Below are positions 26,650 to 34,027 of a stretch of DNA of 50,829 bases, one piece after another. The notes beneath the pieces were generated by a model. The model saw only the letters and a program-made list of their open reading frames with translations, was not told the origin of the DNA and ran no database searches. The translations under genes and the position numbers were made by a program. How positions within the stretch are numbered: position 1 is the first letter of the stretch; every line of letters begins with the position of its first letter. Source of the DNA: UBA2144 sp964506185 (GTDB lineage Bacteria; Patescibacteriota; Gracilibacteria; Peribacterales; Peribacteraceae); the NCBI GenBank assembly GCA_964506185.1, contig CAZDKL010000008.1:1-50829 (forward strand), in the 5' to 3' direction.

Positions 26650-27693
26650 TTCCCAACTCACTCTTCCTAAGCTTGGTACAGCCATCATCCAAGTCTGACC
26701 TTGTGCAAACACCATTTGCTCTCCATTTATATCTTCAAACTCAAACCACTCGTCTAAATTAGATCTAATCCATTTGCCATGGTAGATACGTCCTGACCTA
26801 AATAGTATTACTGGTCCTTTTCCAACTGTATCAATGTCTAGCCTGCCGTACTCCCCCTCTCCTTTAATCGGCATTTCCAGAACAATTACATTTCTTGGTT
26901 TAGCTGGACTGACTGCACCTCCATTAACTCTAATATAATTTCCTGATGAACGCTTGAACTCGAATCTAACGTTATGATCCTGATTAAAGAAATTAATTCT
27001 AACTAATTTCGCACCTGAGCCACTTCTGGCTCCTCCGGTTTTATAAGGAGGCCAGGCAAAAGTACTAGCATCCGACGGAATCATTCCAATCACAGTATCT
27101 TTTCCGGTAAACAAATCATGCGGAGCCGGGATTCCAGGTAATCTGAAATATTCTGGATCCTTTTTAAAGTTATCATCCAGATATAAACCATTAATTGATG
27201 TTAGATTCGGATCGCCTTCAACTCTAAGGATTGCTTCCGGACTTCCTCCTGCATGAAGAAATACATTCGAAAGAGGAATAATTGAATCGATGAAATATGG
27301 GCGCAAAGATCTTACCGGACCAATCAAATCGGGCATTGTTCTAAGGTCATAGAATGCAACAAATCTGGATATCAATCCTTCCACCATATGCTCCTGAATC
27401 ATAAGAGCTGAATTGAGTCCTCTATGATGAGGACGTGCATCTTCGTGATTTTCTATAACAACAGCAATCATTTTATTTTCTCTCTTTGAGAATGGAACCA
27501 TGCTTAAGCGCGAGATTGCATCCTTTATTGGTGATGACATGTCCGGCAAATCAAAACTTATGACCTCTTTTATAGGATTTTTATCTACAGCAATGAACTT
27601 TGAGCTAGATGGAATATGAGCAAGCAAAAAAACTCCTGCAACAATGCAGACTATTAGAACAATGAAGAGTAGGAGGCGTTCAAAGATAGACAC
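26647..27693 (-). CDS. DUF3048 (YerB-type) membrane-anchored protein
   Basis: A 348-aa protein with one N-terminal membrane segment (6-27) and an outside domain of the DUF3048/YerB family. Typical stretches are visible: IAVVIENHEDARPHH, SALMIQEHMVEGLISRFVAFY, IGPVRSLRPYFID, VFLHAGGSPEA, and in the second half KLVRINFF, FEFKRSSGNYIRVNGG, FRSGRIYHGKWIR and FAQGQTWMMAVPS. Length agrees with the family. The role of YerB proteins is unknown, so the cell-surface location is inference from the anchor. The stop codon TAG is the first three bases of the inverted repeat at 26462-26649. It reads in the same direction as, and follows, the L25 gene. Confidence 0.88.
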   Translation of the reverse strand: MSIFERLLLFIVLIVCIVAGVFLLAHIPSSSKFIAVDKNPIKEVISFDLPDMSSPIKDAISRLSMVPFSKRENKMIAVVIENHEDARPHHRGLNSALMIQEHMVEGLISRFVAFYDLRTMPDLIGPVRSLRPYFIDSIIPLSNVFLHAGGSPEAILRVEGDPNLTSINGLYLDDNFKKDPEYFRLPGIPAPHDLFTGKDTVIGMIPSDASTFAWPPYKTGGARSGSGAKLVRINFFNQDHNVRFEFKRSSGNYIRVNGGAVSPAKPRNVIVLEMPIKGEGEYGRLDIDTVGKGPVILFRSGRIYHGKWIRSNLDEWFEFEDINGEQMVFAQGQTWMMAVPSLGRVSWE

Positions 27694-27696
27694 AAA

Positions 27697-27783
27697 GAGA
27701 ATGGTAAATTGTAAGTGGTAAATTGAAAATTATTATTCTTAACTATCAGGAGCATTTTCCACTTTCCACTTTCAATTTTCAAT
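27697..27783. repeat. imperfect hairpin of GGTAAATTG / CACTTTC words
   Basis: The left side has GGTAAATTGTAAGTGGTAAATTG, the right side TTTCCACTTTCCACTTTC followed by AATTTTCAATTT. It lies between the L25 and DUF3048 genes. Its words recur at 45128-45232. Confidence 0.6.
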
Positions 27784-27786
27784 TTA

Positions 27787-28491
27787 TTATGCCTCTTTCT
27801 TCTCTTCCCCGCCTCCTTCACCTTCTTTCGCGTCTCCCTCTGCCTTCTCCCCTTCTGTGCCTTCAGCCGCTTCGCCTTCAGCTACTGCGCCTTCAGCTCC
27901 CTCTTCTCCTTCTGCAGGAGCAACTTCCACCACCTCTTCTTTCCTTGGTTCCTGAACTGTTGCAATTACCGCTTCAGGATCATCAAGAATTACAACGCCT
28001 TCCGGTACTTGAATAATGGATACATGCAAAGCATCTCCAAACTCAACCAAAGTTTCGATGTTCGCAATAAGCTCGTGGGGCAAATTGGTTGGCAGACATT
28101 TAACTTTAACCTGATCTTGCGGTACGAAGAAGATTCCTCCCAATTCTTTCACAGCAGGTGCCTCGCCTTCGAACTTAATTGGAACTTCGGCTTCAATCTC
28201 TTTCTTCATATCCACTGCATAAAAATCAGCGTGGATTATGTTGTCTGTAACAGGATCAAAATCCAAAGCATGGAACAGCACTGGTACCTTTTTTCCAGCA
28301 GCATCCAGATCAACAAGAGTGCTCTTTCCAGCTGTTGCATATGCCTTCAAAATCTCCTTGTGAGAGCAAATTAGAGCCACATTTTCCGTATCATTGCCAT
28401 AAAGCATACAGGGTACATTTCCTTCTTTTCTAAGCGAATTTGCCTTGATATCGGGTTTTCTGGCCTGGGCTGTAAGCTGGATATTGTCCAT
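27787..28491 (-). CDS. rplY: 50S ribosomal protein L25 (Ctc/TL5 type)
   Basis: Binds 5S rRNA in the large ribosomal subunit. Residues 1-92 are the L25 domain (QARKPDIKANSLRKEGNVPCMLYG, then HKEILKAY, FHALDFDPVTDNIIHADFYAVD); residues 95-185 form the second beta domain of the Ctc/TL5 type (EVPIKFEGEAPAVKELGG, LPHELIANIETL, GVVILDDPEAVIATV). The last 45 residues are an acidic Glu/Gly/Ala tail ending GGGEEKKEA, common in this family. Total 234 aa is usual. ATG 28491 fits the family start MDNIQL. A palindrome ATTGACGTCAAT (28521-28532) lies about 30 bp upstream and could include part of the promoter. Confidence 0.95.
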   Translation of the reverse strand: MDNIQLTAQARKPDIKANSLRKEGNVPCMLYGNDTENVALICSHKEILKAYATAGKSTLVDLDAAGKKVPVLFHALDFDPVTDNIIHADFYAVDMKKEIEAEVPIKFEGEAPAVKELGGIFFVPQDQVKVKCLPTNLPHELIANIETLVEFGDALHVSIIQVPEGVVILDDPEAVIATVQEPRKEEVVEVAPAEGEEGAEGAVAEGEAAEGTEGEKAEGDAKEGEGGGEEKKEA

Positions 28492-28559
28492 AGTTCCAAG
28501 GAAGGCTACGGAATATGTACATTGACGTCAATAAAAAACGATAGTTTGTATCGCACAAA

Positions 28560-28606
28560 GTGGGTAGTGAGTAGTGTGTAGTGTTACTCACTACCCACTA
28601 CTCACT
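28560..28606. repeat. hairpin of GTAGTGA heptamers, second copy
   Basis: GTGGGTAGTGAGTAGTGTGTAGTG on the left pairs with ACTCACTACCCACTACTCAC on the right. It is the sister of 23999-24053 and lies directly after the stop codon of the glycosyltransferase gene (minus strand), in terminator position. Confidence 0.75.
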
Positions 28607-28609
28607 CAT

Positions 28610-29404
28610 TTAAGAAAAGCCCCACTTCCTAAAATATTTAATTGCACTAACTATATGAATCCTCCCTGTTTTCTTCGTAAACATATGCCTAAACTTGGAT
28701 CCGCTGAGTCTTTGCTTGCCATCAAGTGCCTCAACTTGCGGGTAATAAAGAACCCTCTTCCCCTTGTTCCAGCATTTTCTGCAAAGATCTGTATCTTCAA
28801 GGAAAAGAAAGTATCTGGAATCGAATCCTCCAATCTCTTCAAATAAATCTCTCCTCATGAGCATGAATGCACCTACCACCCAGTCAATGTCGCGTGTTTT
28901 ATTGGGACTTGAATCATATTGAAGATACTTTTTCATTCTTTCTTTGAAGATGTGCTTAAGGAAAGATCTCTTGATTATCAGATCAATAACTGTCGGATAC
29001 GTTCTATATGAATCTCTGACTGTTCCATCGGGAAAAACCAGTTTGGGAGCGATTATTCCGATTGATGGATCTGATTTGAGCACTTCGACCAACTTCTCAA
29101 GCCCGTCAGGTTCCGGTTGCGTATCCGGATTGAGCATAAGTATATATTCCCCTGTTGCATATCTGGCTCCAAGATTATTGCCGTGTGCAAAGCCGCGATT
29201 TTTATCACTTTCCACTATTCTAAGATTTGGAACATCACTCAATCGGTTTCTGATGATTCCAATCGAATCATCATCTGAATGATTGTCGATCAGTATTATC
29301 TCCAATTGATCAGCAATGGTTTGCTTCTGCAGATTTCTGACGCAAGCTACCGAATCAAGCGGTGTTTTGTACTGCAAAATGCAGACTGAGATGAGAGGTT
29401 TCAT
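28610..29404 (-). CDS. family 2 glycosyltransferase (rhamnosyltransferase-like)
   Basis: A 264-aa GT-A enzyme that transfers a sugar from a nucleotide donor, probably for surface polysaccharide. Seen: N-terminal LISVCILQYKTP, the nucleotide-binding IILIDNHSDDDS, NRGFAHGNNLGAR, the metal-binding block GEYILMLNPDTQPEPDG, and later VVGAFMLMRRDLFEEIGGFDSRYFLFLEDTDLCRK.. typical of WbbL-like rhamnosyltransferases. Acceptor and sugar cannot be read from sequence. I chose ATG 29404 (MKPLIS), because the family begins at this strand; the longer frame would overlap uvrC. It is divergent from uvrC with only 16 bases between the two start codons. Confidence 0.9.
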   Translation of the reverse strand: MKPLISVCILQYKTPLDSVACVRNLQKQTIADQLEIILIDNHSDDDSIGIIRNRLSDVPNLRIVESDKNRGFAHGNNLGARYATGEYILMLNPDTQPEPDGLEKLVEVLKSDPSIGIIAPKLVFPDGTVRDSYRTYPTVIDLIIKRSFLKHIFKERMKKYLQYDSSPNKTRDIDWVVGAFMLMRRDLFEEIGGFDSRYFLFLEDTDLCRKCWNKGKRVLYYPQVEALDGKQRLSGSKFRHMFTKKTGRIHIVSAIKYFRKWGFS

Positions 29405-29420
29405 GGTATATAATCCTAGC
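29405..29420. promoter_or_regulatory. 16-bp divergent intergenic region with TATAAT
   Basis: Contains TATAAT at 29409-29414, six bases before the uvrC ATG, and on the opposite strand a TATA-like sequence a few bases before the glycosyltransferase ATG. Both genes would have leaderless messages and the two promoters would overlap, so only one polymerase could bind at a time. Confidence 0.5.
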
Positions 29421-31628
29421 ATGGCAGATGACAAGAATGTAAATCTCAAAGACCTAAAAAAACGCGTCGCAAAGGCGCCGGAGAACCCCGGCATATATAA
29501 ATGGATGGACAAAAACGGAAATGTTATTTACATCGGCAAGGCGAAGAGCCTGAGAAATAGGCTTAAATCCTATATACAGGAACCTGATAAATCAGCCGGC
29601 CCGTGGAAGGAGATGATGCACAAACAGATAGCTGACTTTGATGTTACAGTGACTAATTCGGAGCTTGAGGCGCTGATATTGGAGACTAATCTGATTAAGG
29701 AGAACAGACCTAAGTACAACGTGCTGATGAAGGATGATAAAAGCTACTTGTATGTTCAGATTTCAAAGGAGACTTATCCGCAGATCGAGATAGTCCGCAA
29801 AGGCGTGGCGCCTGACACAATCGGATTCGGACCGTTTACCGGAAAAATGGACATCAGGAAAACTTTGGACATGCTTCATTCCATTTATCCTTACAAAGCA
29901 TGCAAGAAATCATTGGAAACATTAAACCGCGGAGCTGATCTTAGCGGCGAGCCGTGCCTAGAAGAACAGATCGGAGAGTGTTGCGGGCTTTGCATGGGAA
30001 AACTGACGCAGGAAGAATACTTTGACCGTATTCAGAACGTGATTAAGTTTCTTAAGGGTGATCGCAAGCCTGCAATTAGAATACTAACTGAGGAGATGAA
30101 GAATGCTGCGACTAAAAAGAAATTTGAGCGGGCTGCAAAGTTGCGCGACGCGCTTACTGCGATTGAAAGAATGGAAGAACAACAACTTGTTTCCGATGCT
30201 TCCGATGAAGATTTGGATGTGATAGGAATGTCGGTTCTTAATGGAAAGGCTCAAGTAGTTCTCTTTAAACAGCGTTCAGGGAAAGTAATTGATGAGCTCA
30301 GTCTGACTCTTACGGGATTTGCAGAATCGGAAGCTGAGTCTTTAGCTCAATTTATTCCGCAGTATTATTCCGAGTCGCCTGATATACCACCGCTAATAGT
30401 TATTGGTGTAAACCTTAATAACACCACCGACGACGAAGCTGCGATTCGTTTATCGCAGCTCCTCGGAGAATGGTTGCGTGAACAATCAGGCCACGCAATC
30501 GAACTACGCGCCGCTGAACGTGGAAATAAATCTAAGCTTCTGGCGCTGGCTGAGAAAAATGCAAAAGAAAAACTGAAAGCGCTGGAGACAAAATGGGAAG
30601 CTGCAGCCAAAAACACGGAACTGGCTCTATCTGAGCTGAAGATTGAATTGAATCTGTCTGACGTACCCAAACGCATCGAGTGTTATGACATTTCGCACAC
30701 AAGCGGGACGGAAACTGTCGGAAGCATGTCAGTTGCCAAGAACGGCAAGGCAGCAAATGACCATTACCGCCACTTTACAATTCGAACTCTTAAGGAAGGA
30801 GAGATTGATGACTACAAAGCTCTTGCTGAAGTGCTCAGGAGAAGACTTCGATACCTTGTCGTTAACCTTAAGGAAGAAGAAGTTAAGTGGAAAACCAAAG
30901 GAATCACTTTTGGAAGAGCAAGAAAAGGAGAACAGGAGAAGATAGCGGAAATAATTAAATCTGAACGCGACTTGAGCGACGAGGATCTGGATTACAAAGA
31001 TTTTACAGTTGCACGTAAGGACAAAGATATCGTTGCATTTGTTCGATACATAATTAATAAGGAAAAAACCCAAGAACTTAAATCGCTTTGGGTAAATCCT
31101 GACTACCGCGGAGATAAACTGGGGCAGTTTCTATCACGCAAAGTTCTATCGAAAGTTAAAAAGGGTAAAGTTTATATAATTATTGATCCGGCACTCAATC
31201 TAGAAGAATATTATTCTGAAATTGGGTTCCGTCATATTCATGACGCGCCAAAGATTCTTATGGAGAAGACTAAAAAGTTTGTTGAGGAAAACTCTCTCAG
31301 TCACCTTGGTATCTTTTTGATGTATGACACTGCAAAAAATAAAACTGACGTCTCTTTAAGTTCTAAACCAGACCTTCTTGTAATTGATGGAGGCAAAGGG
31401 CAAGTCTCGACTGTCACTGAAGTTCTTAAGGAAATGAATCTGGAGATTCCCCTGATAGGAATTGCAAAACGTGAAGAAGAGATATTTATTCCAGGATCTT
31501 CTCATCCAATTCCATTTAAAAAAGAATCTCAAGCAATCTTTTTACTGATGAGACTGAGGAACGAAGCACACAGATTCGCAAACAGGCTTAGGGAAAAGAA
31601 GGCAGAGAAAAGAATGGTTGCAAGATGA
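29421..31628 (+). CDS. uvrC: UvrC excinuclease subunit with inserted GNAT acetyltransferase domain, no HhH tail
   Basis: Makes both incisions in nucleotide excision repair together with UvrAB. In 735 aa I see: the GIY-YIG domain (about 20-100, GIYKW... YIGKAKSLRNRL), a Cys-rich part (CKK..., C..CCGLCMG at 179-191), the UVR motif (about 225-250), the RNase H-like endonuclease domain starting IECYDISHTSGTETVGSM (Asp 423) and resuming at PDLLVIDGGKGQ (Asp 656). Between these lies an extra domain, about 495-640, with the GNAT signature VNPDYRGDKLGQFLSRKVL and the closing EYYSEIGFRHI. The usual C-terminal helix-hairpin-helix pair is missing; the protein ends after RNEAHRFANRLR. ATG 29421 gives the family N-terminus. 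Confidence 0.93.
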   Translation: MADDKNVNLKDLKKRVAKAPENPGIYKWMDKNGNVIYIGKAKSLRNRLKSYIQEPDKSAGPWKEMMHKQIADFDVTVTNSELEALILETNLIKENRPKYNVLMKDDKSYLYVQISKETYPQIEIVRKGVAPDTIGFGPFTGKMDIRKTLDMLHSIYPYKACKKSLETLNRGADLSGEPCLEEQIGECCGLCMGKLTQEEYFDRIQNVIKFLKGDRKPAIRILTEEMKNAATKKKFERAAKLRDALTAIERMEEQQLVSDASDEDLDVIGMSVLNGKAQVVLFKQRSGKVIDELSLTLTGFAESEAESLAQFIPQYYSESPDIPPLIVIGVNLNNTTDDEAAIRLSQLLGEWLREQSGHAIELRAAERGNKSKLLALAEKNAKEKLKALETKWEAAAKNTELALSELKIELNLSDVPKRIECYDISHTSGTETVGSMSVAKNGKAANDHYRHFTIRTLKEGEIDDYKALAEVLRRRLRYLVVNLKEEEVKWKTKGITFGRARKGEQEKIAEIIKSERDLSDEDLDYKDFTVARKDKDIVAFVRYIINKEKTQELKSLWVNPDYRGDKLGQFLSRKVLSKVKKGKVYIIIDPALNLEEYYSEIGFRHIHDAPKILMEKTKKFVEENSLSHLGIFLMYDTAKNKTDVSLSSKPDLLVIDGGKGQVSTVTEVLKEMNLEIPLIGIAKREEEIFIPGSSHPIPFKKESQAIFLLMRLRNEAHRFANRLREKKAEKRMVAR

Positions 31629-31636
31629 TCCTAATT

Positions 31637-32302
31637 CTATACATCCAGCCACGGCTCTTCATCTTCCAAAGGATCTACTCCTACTCCTGCCATCATCTCT
31701 TCGTCCGAAACTGTAAAACGAATACCTCTATTAATGTCTCTGATGTCTCCAAGCAATCTTTCTGCTACTACTTTCTCTACAAAGGTATGATTATTCTTGA
31801 GAGGTTCCCATTCTTTATCAATAAACACCTCGCTGACTACATGATTTATTAGATCCCTTATAAAAGTATCTATTCCTTCTAGAACAATTTCCCTCTTTAA
31901 ATTGGGATGAGGTATCTCGAAGGGAAACTCGTCTGCGTATAGATGTCGTAAATCAAGTTGCGTTAAAGAAGAATCAATTAGATCAATGCGCTCTGAAAGT
32001 ACTGTCCGTCTTAAATAGTAAGTAGTAATTGCTTCGGCAATGTCATTGACCATACTTTCGAGATTCGTATCTTCCAAAGTTTGTCCTTCTGAAGCTCCAT
32101 GCAATAGATCATCTGGGGGAAGACCGGAAATTGCCATAAAACCAGGCAGATCTTCTGTTATATGCTCAGAAGCTAATCTTCTAAATCCTGATTCATGCAT
32201 TCGCCATCTGATACTTTGGCATATACCCATAGCACCACAAGTGTCATCTATTGGACCATCAACGATTTCTGTTATCAGCCGGTCAAAAGCTTCTTTGTTC
32301 AT
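31637..32302 (-). CDS. hypothetical protein (221 aa)
   Basis: Not recognised. The protein is soluble, acidic and apparently helical, with two Cys near the N-terminus (DTCGAMGICQS) and a patch SGLPPDDLLHG. The C-terminus ends in an acidic run DPLEDEEPWLDV. There is no signal peptide or membrane helix. I start at ATG 32302 (MNKEAFDRL); the longer frame needs TTG at 32317. It converges with uvrC, eight bases apart, without a visible terminator between them. Confidence 0.65.
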   Translation of the reverse strand: MNKEAFDRLITEIVDGPIDDTCGAMGICQSIRWRMHESGFRRLASEHITEDLPGFMAISGLPPDDLLHGASEGQTLEDTNLESMVNDIAEAITTYYLRRTVLSERIDLIDSSLTQLDLRHLYADEFPFEIPHPNLKREIVLEGIDTFIRDLINHVVSEVFIDKEWEPLKNNHTFVEKVVAERLLGDIRDINRGIRFTVSDEEMMAGVGVDPLEDEEPWLDV

Positions 32303-32455
32303 GATTAAAGTTATCAAAATAGACTGTTATTGGATTTTTGTCAAGAATTATGAATAGTTTCTATTGGTGCTCCCCTACCTTGTTACCGTTTAATACAAGT
32401 GGTGTAGTTCTTTCACAGCTTTCAGTTTCTCGATCGACAGGCCGCACGGACGGCC

Positions 32456-32462
32456 AAGGAGG
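32456..32462 (+). promoter_or_regulatory. strong Shine-Dalgarno sequence
   Basis: AAGGAGG, a perfect match to the anti-SD of 16S rRNA, six bases before TTG 32469 and nine before TTG 32472. It decides the start of the next gene, which has no ATG in a suitable place. Such a motif is exceptional in this window. Confidence 0.7.
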
Positions 32463-32468
32463 AGTGTT

Positions 32469-33590
32469 TTGTTGACCACGAATACCCGAATAACCGGAGT
32501 CAAAGTAAGCCAACACAATCTTGGATCGCTTGGCAGGGATGTAAAAGCCCTGTGCGACGTGGAATTCAACGGTGCATTGGTGATATTGGGCTGTAAGCTC
32601 ATCACCATGCAAGATGGGCGTCAACTGTTACATTTCCCGAACACCGAAAACCTGAGTGATTGCCCGCGATCCGGATGCGGTGTTCATAACCCCTATTGGA
32701 AAAAGAAGTGCCACTCCTGCCAGGATACGCTCCCCGCCCTGCATGAGCGTGCCGAAGTAGAACCGGAAGGGTGGCGGGTAATGAAGCAAACGGAGTTTCA
32801 TCATCCGCTGAACGGGCATACCCGCGGGAGAATCATTGAAGCAATCAACCTTGCCGTCGACGAGGCAGATGCCCGCGGGCACGACTACGAGTCATGCACG
32901 CGATTCTGCGACGGAGATCCGGAAGAAACGTTCGATCCCGATGATATGGACGTGGGTCAAGACGGTGACGACTGGCTAACTGGCAGTCCTTCCGATTTCA
33001 GAGCTGACGATTCGACCGATAACGGCTACAACGAAACCGGTCGCATCGCAGATGAAACATCGCTTCTGTTGCCGGACCAAGTTTGGCTCAAGAAGGTGGT
33101 GAGCAGCGAAGACAAAACCATCGCCCTCGTCAACCTCAGGCTCGACGACTGTTTCCTGCTCAGGTGCTGCAAGCTCACCGGGAACTTGGCGACGCCGGAC
33201 GAGTGGAAGTTCGAACCGTGCAAGAGGTCCGCGCCGCGAGTTTGCTTCAATTGCGACCACGCAAACGAGCCTTGGCGGGCTATGTGCGATGAGTGCTACG
33301 ACAGTTTGTCCGACAGCAATGTTTCGAACGCTTCTCAGCACGCAAGCTTCCGCGAGACAATGCGATGGCTCGGCGACGAAACTCTACCACGCCTACAGCA
33401 AATTGTCGTGGGAGCGTACCAGATGGCGTTCGAACGGGATCATTGCGAAGAGTTAGCGACCGTTCGCATCGAAGATGGAACCGGGGAACCGCTGTATTCC
33501 GACAATTGGGTTCACTTCCCGGACGCGTTTTCCACACAGATCAAATGCAAACCGGAACGCCGGCGACGTCGCGGAGGCAGAAGCTTCTAA
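32469..33590 (+). CDS. tandem SpoVG-like protein, each domain interrupted by a RanBP2-type zinc finger
   Basis: A 373-aa protein. First unit: ITGVKVSQHNLGSLGRDVK...(8-58) matches the strand half of SpoVG, then a finger C65-x4-C70-x3-N-x6-C81-x2-C84, then FHHPLNGHTRGRIIEAINLA (110-129), matching the HPIN..TR..I helix of SpoVG. Second unit: VWLKKVVSSEDKTIALVNLRLDD (205-227), a finger C259-x2-C262-x3-N-x6-C273-x2-C276, and a diverged helix near 294-320. Both fingers fit the RanBP2 spacing exactly. Acidic linker at 150-180; basic tail with five Arg. SpoVG binds nucleic acid, and RanBP2 fingers often bind single-stranded RNA, so an RNA or DNA regulator is likely. Base composition is clearly richer in GC than its neighbours, suggesting transfer. 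It starts with TTG. Confidence 0.8.
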   Translation: MLTTNTRITGVKVSQHNLGSLGRDVKALCDVEFNGALVILGCKLITMQDGRQLLHFPNTENLSDCPRSGCGVHNPYWKKKCHSCQDTLPALHERAEVEPEGWRVMKQTEFHHPLNGHTRGRIIEAINLAVDEADARGHDYESCTRFCDGDPEETFDPDDMDVGQDGDDWLTGSPSDFRADDSTDNGYNETGRIADETSLLLPDQVWLKKVVSSEDKTIALVNLRLDDCFLLRCCKLTGNLATPDEWKFEPCKRSAPRVCFNCDHANEPWRAMCDECYDSLSDSNVSNASQHASFRETMRWLGDETLPRLQQIVVGAYQMAFERDHCEELATVRIEDGTGEPLYSDNWVHFPDAFSTQIKCKPERRRRRGGRSF

Positions 33591-33668
33591 GATTGTCACT
33601 GGTAATCCGATAACCAATAAATTTTCTGAACTACACCACCAAAACCCTTGTCTCAAACGAGATGGGGG

Positions 33669-33708
33669 TTGACGGTGCCCGGGGGACTGTATGTACAATG
33701 TACATACA
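33669..33708 (+). promoter_or_regulatory. promoter with overlapping 10-bp inverted repeat operator
   Basis: TTGACG (33669-33674) and TACAAT (33694-33699) with a 19-bp spacer form a plausible promoter. A perfect inverted repeat TGTATGTACA (33688-33697), one base, TGTACATACA (33699-33708) covers the -10 box. This layout suits a repressor, most simply the ribbon-helix-helix protein encoded just downstream. Confidence 0.55.
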
Positions 33709-33721
33709 CTGTCTGAACCAC

Positions 33722-33752
33722 TGATTACGCAGATTACACAGATTACGCAGAT
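33722..33752. repeat. tandem GATTACGCA 9-mers
   Basis: GATTACGCA GATTACACA GATTACGCA GATT, three and a half copies of a nine-base word, between the palindromic operator and the small RHH gene. It would lie in the leader of that gene. Confidence 0.85.
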
Positions 33753-33779
33753 TTTTTATCTCCACTTCCTAATAACCCT

Positions 33780-33944
33780 ATGATCACTCCGCACCTTACT
33801 ATCCGTTTAGACCCCAGACTCAAAGCCGCTGTTATCAGGCAAGCCAAAAGAGACAGACTAAGTTTATCTGATGCAATGCGACTACTTCTTTTTGCGTATG
33901 CAAAAGGAGAAGTGAAGCTTGCGGCATTGCAGGAAGTGAACTAA
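33780..33944 (+). CDS. small ribbon-helix-helix (RHH) DNA-binding protein, 54 aa
   Basis: A short gene with the pattern of CopG/Arc-type repressors: an N-terminal strand HLTIRLDPRLKAAV (4-17), helix QAKRDRLSLSDAMRLLLFAYAKGE (20-43) containing the usual turn with Ser-Leu-Ser-Asp before the second helix, and a short end. RHH proteins bind DNA as dimers with the strand in the major groove. No toxin gene follows: the next gene (34028-34645) is on the other strand and membrane-bound, so this is an isolated regulator or an orphan antitoxin. The palindrome at 33688-33708 is the obvious binding site. Start ATG 33780 is the only one that gives the full strand. Confidence 0.72.
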   Translation: MITPHLTIRLDPRLKAAVIRQAKRDRLSLSDAMRLLLFAYAKGEVKLAALQEVN

Positions 33945-34023
33945 GTTAAAAGTTAAAAGTGAAGAGTTAAAAGTGTTTTTTAAAAATCACTTTTCATTTT
34001 TAACTTTTAACTTTTCACTTTTT
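33945..34023. repeat. long hairpin of TTAAAAGT / ACTTTTAA words
   Basis: GTTAAAAGTTAAAAGTGAAGAG and TTAAAAGTG on the left face CACTTTTCATTTTTAACTTTTAACTTTTCAC on the right. It separates two convergent genes and can end both transcripts. Related words occur at 40980-41013. Confidence 0.75.
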
Positions 34024-34027
34024 ACCG

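Noticed and set aside
28521..28532. ATTGACGTCAAT palindrome as a CRE/CRP-type operator of rplY
   Set aside because: A single 12-bp palindrome without a clear -10 box at the right distance is too weak to call a regulatory site.
33722..33752. Direct repeats as a CRISPR array
   Set aside because: Repeat units are nine bases without spacers of constant length, and no cas gene is near; the Cas4-like nuclease at 3494-4282 stands alone.
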